A stretch of DNA of 64,000 nucleotides from Varanus komodoensis (taxonomy: Eukaryota; Chordata; Lepidosauria; Squamata; Varanidae), in NCBI RefSeq assembly GCF_004798865.1, contig NW_025335568.1:20400143-20464142 (forward strand). The letters are read 5' to 3'. This document shows, one piece after another, positions 1-13,100 of the stretch. The notes beneath the pieces were generated by a model, which made no database searches, was not told the origin of the DNA, and worked only from the letters and a program-made list of their open reading frames with translations. The translations under genes and the position numbers were made by a program. Every line of letters starts with the position of its first letter. Within the stretch, counting starts at the first letter, position 1.

Positions 1-178
1 CAATTCTTTGAGGCGCTGTAGCTTGGTTCTAAAATGAGTGCAAAGGATCTTTGGTTCAATTCTTGGCAATTCCAGGTAGAGCTAGGGAAGAATCCTGCCT
101 AAAACCATACTGAATTTTTTCCAATTCATGTCAGCAATTCTGGTCTGAGTCAGTATAAGACAGATTTCCCTGTTCCTT
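1..178 (+). repeat. tRNA-derived SINE, degraded
   Basis: Reads as a decayed member of a squamate tRNA-headed SINE: a GGTTCAATTC B-box-like block near 53, then CCAGGTAGAGCTAGGGAAGA, CTGCCTAAAACC and GTCTGAGTCAGTATAAGACA. The copies at 8205, 25258 and 60855 share this order of blocks. Confidence 0.6.
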
Positions 179-354
179 TGCTGTCATGTAACTTTTAAAT
201 TTCTTAACTGTTGCTATGTTCTCAATTTTAAATGTAATATTAACATCCTTCTATATTTTGGCCAGATACATGCTATTGCCATGAGTTGGATCATATCAGT
301 ATACCCACATTTCACAGTGACTAAGAAAAATGGTACCTATGGTTCATCAGGCAG

Positions 355-355
<1 letters not shown>

Positions 356-393
<38 letters not shown>
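356..393 (+). repeat. (TG)n microsatellite
   Basis: About 18 uninterrupted TG dinucleotides, followed by a T-rich run. Simple repeat. Confidence 0.97.
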
Positions 394-398
<5 letters not shown>

Positions 399-900
399 TT
401 TTTTTTTAACATTAAAGAAGGGAACAGAAACATCAGTCTCCTAAAATGCTACCATATTGTGCCAAAGATATGTACATTCTTCATCAGAGTATGCTGCATT
501 TATACAGTGAAAACCAGTGATCAGAGCTGGGCTATCAACTGTTTAGAAATCCATGATCTCATCCCTGGTTACATGTTCCCAGTCCTGATCCTGCATATCC
601 TTTTGCTCTAAGATTCCTCAAATACCTGTTGCTGGATGACATTTGTATCTCCAAACTCAGGTCACTCACTATATTCCAATAGTTATATCCAAATTCCCAT
701 TTTGCTTGTGACCAGTTTTTCAGAATTCTCATGCCACTGCTGAAGGTAATCTTGGATACTGATTAATTCAATCATATTTGTCCACAGTTATTTGTATTCC
801 ACAGATCTTCAGATTTTTGCTGGTCACTTCTAAGTGCTATGGTTTGTAAACAGGCTAAAATACCACCTGTGTAAGTCAAGGTGCAGTCCCTGCCTCTTTT

Positions 901-1140
901 CTACACTGGTCCATGTATTTCCATTTCTCCATTTTCTCTGTGTTCATGATCTTGCTCAGTGTTTGTCTCAGTAGCTTTGTGAAGAAGTTGGGGTCCCGCC
1001 AGGCCAATTATCAGAGCTCCAATCGGAGCTGTAATCAGGATTGCCAGGAAAGCAATGGTCAAGACATCCATGCCATATTTTTCTAACTTTTTATTGCCTA
1101 CATTTCGTGCTGTATCTAAAGCAACAGAACCAATTGCAGC
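901..1140 (-). CDS. SLC9B2: SLC9B2 last coding exon with stop codon
   Basis: 80 codons including TAG at 903-901. It starts AAIGSVALDTAR, contains YGMDVLTIAFLAILITAPIG, and ends in a charged cytosolic tail rich in Glu, Asn and His. That tail is a little longer than the human one. I saw no convincing AATAAA in the 900 bp to its left; the 3'UTR end is unassigned. Confidence 0.96.
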   Translation of the reverse strand, partial: AAIGSVALDTARNVGNKKLEKYGMDVLTIAFLAILITAPIGALIIGLAGPQLLHKATETNTEQDHEHRENGEMEIHGPV

Positions 1141-4100
1141 CTGGCAGGAGACAGAAACAACAGTGATCATTGTTAAGCAGGCAAATGCCTTTTACTTCCT
1201 AGTTTAGTGTCTTCCTATCCTGGTGTTCTTATCTATAATAGTATACTGTGTTGAACAGTTAATTTCTTATTTGCAGAATATATATGTCTGCTATAAAGGC
1301 ATACTTTACCTGGACAGTTGCTTTGGGAATCCATGCCATTGAAATAAATATTTTTTCCTTAAGCTCAAAGCCAGCAAAACACACCATCAGAAAGGTGGCT
1401 GCAATTCGGGCAGTCAGTCCAACAGCCAGTATGGCCACACAAAGCCCTACAGAAAAAAAAGCTTGCTTATTTATTTTATTTCTATACTGCCCATAAATGT
1501 CTGGGTATTGTTTGCTTTGTGTTGTTTGTTGTATATGGTTGTTTTGTTTTTTGTAAGCTGTCCAGAGATTTTAGTATTGGACAGCATATAAAAACTTTAA
1601 AATAAATGAATAAACAAACCCAAAATGTATTTCTGGGTGGTTCACAGAGTAAAAAAAAATAACACAAACACAATAAAATACCAAATAACAAAATCAGTTA
1701 CATTAAAATTGAATATAAAAACAACAGCAGGCCTACAACAACCACATTCAAGTTAGTCCAAAGGTATAGCAGCAAAACAAGAAATACAACATAAACAGAG
1801 TTAAAATGTGTTTTAAAAGAATTAAAACTATTTAACTATTAAAAGGTTAGGTAAATAAAAAGGTCTTTGCCTGGTGCCAAAAGGAATAGAGAGTAGGCGC
1901 CAGGGCACCTCTTTAGGAAGCTAATTCCACAATTGGGGTGCCACAACTGAAAAGGCCCTTCCCCTAGGTGCCGCTCTCTTTATTTCCTTAAAAGGAGGCT
2001 CTCTGAGAAGGACCTCTGATGATGATCTCAGGGTCCAGGTAGGCACATGTGGGAGGAGGCATTTAGATATCCTGGCCCCAAGCCATTTAGGGATTTAAAT
2101 ATTAATATTGGCACTTTGAATTGGGCCTGGACTTCAACTGGTAACCAGTGAAGTTGGGGGAGAACTGGTATATTATGTTCTTATCTTCCAGTCCCTGTCA
2201 GCAGCCTCGCTGTCTTACTTTAAACCAAATGAAGCTTCCAGACTGTTTTCAAAGGCAACCCCACACTGAGTGCATTACAATAATCCAAGTGAGAGGTTAC
2301 CAGAGCATGGATCACTTACTAAGTTCTGCCTGTCTAGATAGGGTTTAAGTTGGTAAATCAGCCTATGGTGCTCCATGCCACTGAGTTGACACTGAGACTT
2401 TCGTGACAGTTCAGGACCCCCCGAACTGCGAACCCTGTCCTTTAAGGGGACTGCAACCCCATCCAGAACAGGTTGAATTGCATCCCACTGGACAGATGAC
2501 CCCTCCTCCACATCATCTCCATCTTATCTGAATTAAATCCCAGTTTATTGGCCCTTATCCAATTCAATACTGAATCCGCACATCAATTCATAATGGCAAT
2601 TGCCTCACCATGAAAAGGAGAGGTAGGCCTGAGTGTCATCAGCATATTGGCGAGATTTCAGCCCATACCTCTGGATAACTTCCCCCAGCTGATTAATGTA
2701 GATGTTGAATAGCATGGGGGATAAAATATAGCTCTGTGGTATCCCATGACATAACTGCCATGGTGTGGAGCAATAATCCCCAGTGACACCTTCAGAAATT
2801 GGCCAGTCAAGTAGGAGCAGAACCACTGCAAAGCAGTGCCTCCAACTCCTCTAGCCTATCCAGAAGGATAACATGATCAAACATATCAAACGCTGCTGAG
2901 AGGTCCAGAATAACCAAAAGGGTTGCACTCCCCATCTTTCTCCTGGCAAAGGTCATCCCACAAGACAACCAAGGCAGATTCTGTTTGGAAAACAGGTCTG
3001 AAGCCCAAATGAAATGGAGCAAGACGGTCTATTTCCTCCAAGAGTGCTTGGAGTTGTTCAGCCATCACCTGCTCAAATACCTTGCCCAGTAAGGGAATAT
3101 TGGCCACTGGTTTATAGTGTTAGCATTCTCTGGGTCCAGACTGGATTATTTCAGGAGAGGTTTAATCACAGCTACTTCGAAAGAGACTGAAACCACTCCC
3201 TCTCTCAAAGAGGCTTTTTCAGCCTCCTGGATGCAGGTATTCTGTCCATCCTTCCTGGTAAGTTATGGACAAAGATCAAGCATATTATACCTCTCAGGAA
3301 AAAAGCCCAATACATTTTTAGCTTATTATTAATAACAAAAAAGCCACAAGTTACACATTCTGCATAATAGAGAATTTACTTGCTGAAGATATAATGACCA
3401 GAAATTTGGATGGCTTTAAAGACTGGATTGGATCAATTCATATAACAGAAGCTTATACATCAGCTGCTATTCCTGATGACTATATGCTCCCTATAGCCAG
3501 TGTCAGAGGCAGTACACCTATGCACACCAGTTGCTGGGAAATATGGGTGGGAGGATGGTGTTGCACCCATGTTCTGCTTCTGGTTTCCCTGTTTAGCTGG
3601 TTGGCCAAAGTGCAAACAGAATGCTGAACTAGAGGAACTCTTGGTCTGACTCAGCATAGCTCTTCTTATGTTCTTATATGTCCTCCTACAAGACTTACCA
3701 ACTGTTTCAGGTTTGAGAGACCCAATGGATATTTCAGCTCCAATTAAGCCAAAGAGAAAGGGTTGAAAAATATCCCAGGCAACCGCAATATTTTTTTCTA
3801 CCTCCTTCTGCAGGAAAAAGGAGTAAAAATGTGTAGTATTACAGGAACTTTTGTCCACTAGTACTACAGGAATGTGGCACATGTAAAACTAGTATCTTCC
3901 ATAACAGAAAACATGAATTTTAAAAAATGATTTGATCCAGTCAAGGCACTGACTCTTGCTCTGAACTAAGGAAGCTTATTTGTAAGGATGGCATCATGGC
4001 CAGATGAGCTTACTTCAATAACTTAGAAATTAGAAATTATTACATCATAATAAAAATGCTGCCAGACCTACAGCTTTTTGTCTATTTTTGCTACTTCTAG

Positions 4101-7100
4101 TTTCTAGTCACTAAACAACAGTTCCTGATCTAGTTAGCTATTCGCAACAAATAGCAGTATCCAATATGGATGTGGATTTCCATCTGCATGAAAAGATACA
4201 TCATCCAAGCAGTTCAGTGGTCTCTTAAGTATCACAGTGTAGGTACAGAAGTTCATCTGTCTTGTAATTCAAAACAACTGTTTGTAAGCCTAAGCTAAGA
4301 ATAAGCAGCTACTGTAAAGCAATATTGTTGGCATAGTTCCCTCTGTCTCCAACCATGCTGTGTCATTGCCTATGTAGCAAAAGCTGCACCAGACACACAT
4401 GAGCGATGTATCAGGAGACATGATGGAATAGAAAGTATAAAAAATGTCCAAGGAAAACAACATAACCCCTCCAAAAGCCTGACTGAAGCATACTTAGTTT
4501 GTGAGGAATTGAGAAGTACTGTGGGAGGGAAATGGAGTGGCTAGACCTCTCCACAGAAGTAATCCATACTGTAACATTTTGTCCTTCACCCAGATTGGCA
4601 AATCTGCTTATTTGTGATCAAAGTGATTCCGTGACACTTGAACACTCACTTTCTCAATAGACCATGCCATTCCAGCCAGAAATGCCAAGACAATTGTACA
4701 GAGCCCTCCAGTTCCAGGGAAGCCAAGATATGTACTGCCAAAAATTGCAAATATAGACAAAGCCATCAAATAAAATGTTCTCTTCCACACAAGTGATGCC
4801 TAGGATCAAGAGAGAAAAATGGAAGGTATCAGAGTTACACATAGCTGTCATACTGTAGATGAGAAGAAAGTTTGAAAAGAATAAAATGTGAATTTGCATT
4901 CACAGGTGCTAGGAATCTAAAGTATTTACTAAGCTAAAAAAGAAGAGGACACTTTATTACTTTGAGCAAGATCATTTAAAGCATCCTTTGCTTCTCATGC
5001 TTGTAAGAGATGTAAGAGTGATAGTTTTCAATAATATTTTCTTCTTTACCTGATCCTTGCTTGGGAAGTAGCGAATAAAAATTCCTAAAAGGCCACCAGT
5101 TGCTATACCAACTGCAACTTCCAGGATACCATGGAGGATATTGTTAAGGGTGGAACCTGTTTAGGAAAAGTAGCAGAACAGGCAGGATTCAAAAGGATTT
5201 TTGGGTGATCTCTTTGATAGCACTTCATAAACATAGGTTTGACTGCCAGAAAAAAGATTGATTGAAAATCTTTCTTAACATTAAGCAAAAGGCAAGGCAA
5301 TGAAATATGGTTGAATCAAAAAGCTTCCTAACTTAAGTCCTTATGGCAACTTTCCCCAAGCTAGTGCCCTCCAAATAGAAAAACAAGATCAGCTTCCCAC
5401 CAATTAATTCAGCTATAAACCTCACTGGACTCGATTCATGCATAATCCTAACCTCTACTTTCTTCTCCTGCCCAGGGTATGTCTGATATAACAAAATATG
5501 GTTTCTTTTTTCATTCCCTAAGTTGACTGTTTTCCTCTTTCACCAGCTTGAGGTCAATGACAATCTATGATAAAAACTCATGGTATGGTTGTTTGTGAAT
5601 AACAAGTTAAGGTTTGTTGGCTGCATTCACATATCAGAACAACCCAGAATTCAACAAACCTAACCACAGGTTCAAGTAATCCATGAGTTCTTGCCTTATC
5701 CTGAGTTAACTCACAATTTGGCTGCTAGTTGATCAAGCAAATTGTTGGTCAATTCCTAGATTGTCTGGTTCCAGCCCCCTTTGTGTCCTCCTTTCCTGTA
5801 TCCCCAGTGCCATTAATGATTATGGCAACACTGTACTGACTTGTTATGTGTGTAGCCTGATGCAGCAATTCATGAACAACCCACAGTTTTGGGTTTGCAC
5901 ATAGCAGTAACCCATGAATTAAATAACTCAAGAGTTCCTAACTTTCATGGCATGGGTCATGTGACATGCTGCACTCACTATGGATTATCTAATTCACACT
6001 AAGCTCTACTACATACTAGTCTCCATTTTAAATATACAACCTCCTGTGGGACTGCACCATATTATGCAAATCTGGCCATCAGGGTAAACAACCCTCACAT
6101 AAGCCTAGAATAAATTGAGAGCTGTGTGAGGTTATGGAGTATCCATATTTAATCCTCAAACAGCTCCTAGTAGCTAAATTTATTTTATATTGTTAACTTG
6201 TTTTATATTTTATTGTACTATATTTTAATTGATATCTTTGTGAGCCGCCCCGAGGCTTCGGCAAATGGGGCGGCATAGAAATTTTCTAAATAATAAATAA
6301 ATAAATTTACATAACATGGTGCAACCACCCAGAGAGCTTCTGCTGTTGGGTGGTATACAAATTAACTAAAATATATAAACCTCATTGAGGCTAAATCCTT
6401 AAAATGGCACTTGGCATATACTGCAGCACAGTATGGATTAAATAATGCAGTGAGCCCATAGGTCCTCTTTGTGGATTGTTCATAGTTAACAATCCATAGT
6501 TAACCTCACACATGATGTCAACACTGAGCTCACACATGTCAACACATGCATCAACCTTTTATAGCATGTATAAATGAAATAATTATGTGCAAACCAGGTC
6601 AATGTATTATAAGCAAAGACTGAATTTATACATCAGATTGCAAGTGAGGAAAGATCTCTTTTTAAAATTGAAAATACCCATATCATATTTGACATACATG
6701 TGGTAAGCTAGCACATCAACAAGAAAGAATGCAGTTTTTGTAGCTTATCAGTTCTATGAAGCAGCCACAGTTACCTGTAGAAAAGGCCATTCCTAAGCAG
6801 GTATTGAAACCTGTGATGGCCAAGATGTCATCAAAACTTCCGGCAGCCATTAGCAAGGTCGGGATACCCTTGTCAACGCCATATCCTCCTGCTTGTAAAA
6901 TCAGCATTGAAGGAACCACAACAGCAGGAGACACAGCACCTAGAACAAACCTGAACATGCAATACCAAGCCTTATGTATGTCCATCTGTAGTCATAGAAT
7001 GCTCTCTAACTCATGAAAAGAGGAGTGAGGAATTATGTTGTCCTAGTGCTGAGAGATCCGGGCATGTGGACAGGAAAGGGTTAATAGAGCCAGATGGGCT

Positions 7101-10100
7101 GCTTCAAGTCAGCCTGCCCATACCTTTGCTCTCTGAATACTCTGAATCACTAAACCTTGAGACTTTTGAATGAAGCACAGGAATCCCTTCACTACTCCCA
7201 GTTAATGGAGTGTGTGCATGTGTGTATTTGTCTATCCATGAAAATAGGTAGACTGCAGTTTTGGAGTAAGGCACAAGCCCTATTCAGGTTCCCAGGTCTA
7301 AATGTGATATGTGAAGTGCTTACTATCTCTGCTGGCTCTTCCCAAATTGAACTGGAAAGTATACATTGTAATCATGTTATCCTATGGAGCCAGCCCATAC
7401 ATTCCTGTTTAGACATCTACATGCCTAAATAGGACTACAGAGAAAAGGGGAAAGGACTCCTCTGGGAAACCTATTTTTTCAGGAATAGCTGCCCCTTAAG
7501 CAAAGGGTATGTATTTACTGTTGGAGTGTTTAGGCTATGTGCCTCCACCCATGCCCAACCTGTATATTTGTAAATAAACTCAAATATTACAAGACACCAG
7601 TAAATTTCCAGCAACAACCTTCCACAGAAAATCAAACTGAGATAAGCTTTTCCCTGCTGGGGAAGCAGAGGAAGTCTAACACTTGAATTTCAATTCAATT
7701 CTCAGACGTGCCATTTACCAAACAAGCTGTTACACAACATTCCAAGCATTCTCCATATTGACCAAAGGATAAAAAAAAAATATTCCAGCTACATCAATAG
7801 GAGTTAATTGCTTTCCTCTGTTTAATCATTATTACTGCTTATCACAAAATAGGTGAATAGGAAGGCCCCATGTGCCTTCCTTCAGAATATGTTTAGGATT
7901 TACTTATAAGTAAGAATTCTATCCGCTATATCTAAGATAAGTCTTGCATCTGTTTTTTTGAAAGCATAATGAAATGAAAGCAAAGAAGTCATATCAGTTG
8001 TGTTGTGGCTGACATACTTCCATTAACAGTTTTATGCAAGGTATTAAGGAAATATTATCCAGAGGTAAAAGATGCATATGGTTAGTAGTATTCTTTTCCT
8101 TGATAAAAATGACTGTATTTTAAGTTGATTAATAATATGTTTTAATTGATTAATCAGTTAAGTTTCTATAAATGTGTAAATAAATGATTTAAAAATCTTT
8201 CTTTTTCCTCCAGGGTTTAAGGCAGGAATTGTTTCAGCCCTACTTAGAGATGTCAGAGACTGAACCAGGGACCTTCTAGATACAGAATATGGTTCTACTG
8301 AGCTGCTGAGTGGAATCTGCTTGTGCAAGGTGCCACCACCCAATTTTTGTCAATTCTGCTTTATGTTGCAGCCCCCTGCATTATATCCTCCACCCTTCTG
8401 GGAAGTCCCTTATCCTCAGAAGGCTTTCTGGGAGATATGGCACAATGGTGTTCCGGAGCCAAGGCCTGCAGGATCAAAATGCTGGGACTCTATAGCAGGG
8501 ATGATAATGTCACTTACTCTCTCACTCTCACCTTCCCTTAGCCACCATGCCCAAAGTAGGTGGATGTGGAAATGGACGGTGCATGCAGCAATATAGTGAT
8601 CTATTCCTGTTGTAGGGTATTTTGGGATGGCTTAATCCTGAACAGGCAATTCAGACACATTCATTTTTCCAGAAGGCTTGTTTCTGAGGGAGATGAACAT
8701 TACTAGAATTACTAGGTATGAAATCTCAACAGCTGCCTGAAGGCTTGGACTTTCCTTGGGAGCATGGCTACAGGGACTGTCATGATAAGCACTTCCACTT
8801 CCAGTTCTGACACTCTGCTACTGCATACAGGGTTGCAATGATGAGAAGTAGGCAGGAATGACTTGTTGCTGGAATGGTGTTCTGCTTAAAGAACTCTACA
8901 ATCAAGGCTCTCTCGCTTTTGATTTTGATGAATCTTCTCCAGGCCAAACCAATGTCCTTGCAATATGAATGCAAGTTACAACTGCATAATTTCTTATTTA
9001 AACTAAATCGCAGTAAAAGGCAAATAATGGAGGGGCTGGGGACTTTAGACATTCCACCCACTCCATTCATTCATTCATTCATTCATTCATTCATTCAACA
9101 GATTTATATCCCACCTTTTTCTTACAAAGAACTCAAAGTGGTAAACATGATACTCCTCCTCCTGTTCACAAGTTTATCCCTACAATAACAACTCTGTGAG
9201 GTAGGTTGGGCTGAGAGTTTTTGGCTGCCACAAAGTCACCTGGTTGGCTGCATGGTTGAGCAGTGACTAGAGCCCAGATCACCTGAGTCCCAGTTCCATG
9301 CACTTGACCACTACACTACACTGGCTCTCAGAATTAAAATATTATTTTCATTAAACTTCAAATTAGGGAGTTCTTCAAGAGAGGCCCCCTTTTCAGATTT
9401 TCTTTTAATCTCCTTAACAGCTGAATTAGTGTTCTTGACCTACCCTACAACGGTAGGTCAACTTCTAAGTTAGGCAAGAAAATCAAATTAATTCCAGTTT
9501 CCAGGTCAACTTGCTATATCCAAAGTTGGCCCTCCTTAGAGTAGACTCCTTAAAATTAAAGGAACTTAAGCTAAACTAAGAATGCATACAAGTAGAGGAT
9601 GCCTCTCTCTTACACAGGGGAAAATGCCTCCTTTAAGTCATACTTTCCAATTTCTGTTTCCCTTCCTAAAAGTACAGGTATTAAAAATTATGTATTTTTA
9701 AATCCATTGACAGAGTAAGTGGGGTTACCTTTTCAGTCAATCTAGTTGTGGGTTGGGGTTTTTTGATTATGAATTGACTGAACTATCATTACTCACGAAT
9801 ACTGTTATTCTGTATACACAGCTAAATGGTTTTAACAAGTGAGGGTTCAGGGTTTTGCTGCTTGTGTTCTAAGGCTGGGATGCAAGTATCATTAAGGAGC
9901 AGAACTTCTATGTACTATTCTACAGTGCAGAAATATAATGTTTGTGTGGCATGTACTTTGAGTCAATGCTTTCATTAAAGTGGAAGCAGCTTCTGCTGAA
10001 GAAATACTGGAAAAAGTACCATATTTTTCGCTCTACAAGACGCACTTTTTCCCCCCTCAAAAGTAAGGGGAAATGTCTGTGCGTCTTATAGAGCGAATGT

Positions 10101-13100
10101 GTGTGTGCCCGACGCCCAGGACGTTGCCGGCCCGCCTGCACCACATGGCACCACCTGGCTGGCATGAACTCGGCGCGCGCTGCTCTGTCCCTCCCCCGGC
10201 GCAGGTGAGAGCTGTGCCACTCAGGGGGAGAGGTGCGGAGGATGAGGAGCCGCGGGCTTTAACCCACCAGCCACACGGAGAGATGGACTGCTCTTCTCAC
10301 TGCCCGGGAAGACCTGCCGCTACCGCGCTGCCCGGAAGACCACCGTCGGCATGCTGCCGGCCCCACGTGGCACCACCTGGCCGGCACGCGCTCAGCGCGC
10401 CCTGCTCCACCCACCCCCTCTGGCGCAGGTGAGAGCTGTTAATCACAGGTCGGTGTGTGTTTTCAAATGGCAACCCGTCTTTTAATGAAGCCCATGGGGA
10501 AGTGATGGGGAATGTGCCTATGATTATCAGGAAGCTTTCCATGGATCAGTTATCTGTTAGTTGATCAGACACGTTTTTTTTAGGATCAGTGGATATTTGA
10601 ACAGCATTACCTTCATGTATGAAGTTTATTCTTCAAAGGCTACTTAGTCCGCTGTGTGTTTGATTTACCGTACAATATCTCATTTTTTGTGTGGTGTAGT
10701 GGTGAAGAGCTGGGACTGGGACTCAGGCGATCTGGGTTCTAGTCCCCGCTCAGCCGTGGAGCCAACTGGGTGACTTTGGGCCAGTCACAGACTCTCAGCC
10801 CAACCCACCTCACAGGGTTGTTGTTGTGGGGATAAGATGGAGGAGGAGATGTAAGCTGCCTTGAGCCCTTTGCAGGAAAAAGGCAGGATATAAATCAAAA
10901 ATAAAAAAATAAAATAAAAAATTACTTACTAGTAGGGCAGCGTGGACATTACTGGCTTTTTTAGATTTGTTATTGAATTGTCTACAGCAGCTCTTGTATT
11001 ACTGGTGTAGATTGTGGATTCCTTCAATAATTCCACTACTGACTAAGAAAGTGATGTCAGTGATTGTGAGCAACAGAGCTTCATAAATTCTGACTCTAGT
11101 GATGATGAATTCTATGGGTTCAATGAAAACTAGAAGAGTACTCGAACTTTAAAGTCTCTCTTTTGTTAATGACAGTGATGATGGTTCTTAATGCCACTCT
11201 TGACTGCTGTTCACTTTACAAGGTTGAAATTACTGTATTCTGTTATAGTTTATTAAATAGTTTAGTAAACCATTTGATTCAGAATATTTTTTTCTTGTTT
11301 TCCTTCTCTAAAAACTAGGTGCATCTTATGGTCAGGTGCGTCTTATAGAGCGAAAAATACAGTAGCTTACCCTAACATAAATCCCCATTCCCAAGGCAGG
11401 TGCATGAGAAAATGAGACACAACAGCTGCTGTACATGCTTCAGTAAGACAGGGCCCCAAGCTTAATCTTAAGCAGACAGCCTTTAATTTCTTCAGAGCCT
11501 GGGAGTAAACATATTGACAAACCAAGCAGAATAATTTTCAGTGTCATGCATAAGAAAAGACTGAAATTTTCTGTGCTATACATAATTTTCTTAATGTAAT
11601 ACAGAAGGCAGGTGTCTGAATCTAAGGCATAAAGGATTTCCCTGCAATCAGCAAAAGTTCTTTTTATTTGGGAAAGCTGTGATAAGAAACTGTAATCAAA
11701 ATATTAGCAAGCAAACATGGGGGTTAGTAATGGCAGTGGAACTGAGGATGTCTCCTTTAAATTGGTCTGAACTTTCAAATGGCATAATAGATACTAAGGT
11801 GCTACATTGTCAACTCATGAGTAAGAATGTCTCCTGCCAGTGAAATGTATGCCTCAATTCTGTGGAACAACTCTTCTGCCTTGCAGAATGCACAACTCAA
11901 AATCTGCAATGGCTTGATTCTTTGCAGGACATATAAAGGTTAAATTCCATTAAATACCCTCTTACTTTGTTGCAGGCGGAGGGAATGAGCTGACCTAGAG
12001 GGCTGGAGATTCCCCATCCCTAATTAGTCCAAATGGTTACTGGGTACACCATACAGAAGATTCATCCTGCTTACTTTTGAGTAGGCATCACATAGTTATA
12101 ATCACCTTGGCCTTGCTTTGCCCCCTGCCTTTGGCCATGCCCACAGGTGACATTTGTACCCTCCACCGAAGGCCTTTCTAATTTTGCAATTTGGCCTTCA
12201 GTTGAAAAAGTTACCCCACTCATAGACAAAAACATGGTTCTAAATAGAATATGCTCTTTTTATCACATGGTGGTAATTTTTTGTTTGGAGAAACATTCAA
12301 TCATGTCATCCCCTTCTCCACTACGTTCTGAAGTGGAGACCAGGCAGCTTTACCACATAATTGCCAACTAGGCCCCAGTGCAGTGTTCCCCAGCACACCA
12401 TTTACATTTAAAGCAAAGACCCTTTGATACTTCACCTTTGCATCAAGACCAAGGCCAGCACGGATTAAGATAATAGCAAGTGCAATACTTCTCAGGGCAG
12501 CTCCCCATTTCTCATTGATCTGGACTATGTTGCTGATCACTGGGACATTTCGGATGAGAAATCCAACAAGCAGCATCCCTAATGGAAACAGAGAGAATCA
12601 TTGGATCAATGTTATATCAGAGGTGGGTAAAGTATCTGGAAAACTCTCAACCAGTAAGATTCCATTACTGGTATGTCCTCTACCCACACAGAAACAAAAT
12701 TGTAAGAAGGAGAAGATGATACTAATCATGCACCAGAATGCTAAATGTTCAAGCTGCTGAGCCTTAACATTTAATGAGAAGTCCCTTTTCCTCCTCAATC
12801 CAATTGATTTTCCTTCTTCAAATTCAGATTCCACCTTTAGAATACAGACTTCTCTAATCTGGTGCCCTCTAGATATGTTCGAGTACAATACCCATCACCA
12901 CCCAGCCTCCTGATAGGATGATGGGAGTTGTAGTTAAACACATCTGGATGATGCTAAGTAGGGGAGTTTTCTCCTCAGAACTCAGGATACCAAATGGAAT
13001 GTTACCCATTTTAGCATCACAAAAATCCAGTGAAGTAGTTTAGGCAAGAAGACAATGACCCTGATGCAAGTAATTTAAGGTACAATTTCAAGGAACTTAA

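Larger units (their letters stand above)
7641..10018 (-). other. SLC9B2 intron 5, left part
   Basis: Apart from two SINEs (8205 and 9060) I recognise nothing. Short ORFs here are chance frames; the stretch at 7865 that reads MGP in one frame is not the missing transporter exon, which lies at 11371. Confidence 0.5.

Noticed and set aside
7850-7960. Minus-strand frame containing an M-G-P word, first thought to be the missing SLC9B2 exon 5
   Set aside because: A stop follows shortly and the rest does not match. The true exon is at 11371-11498.
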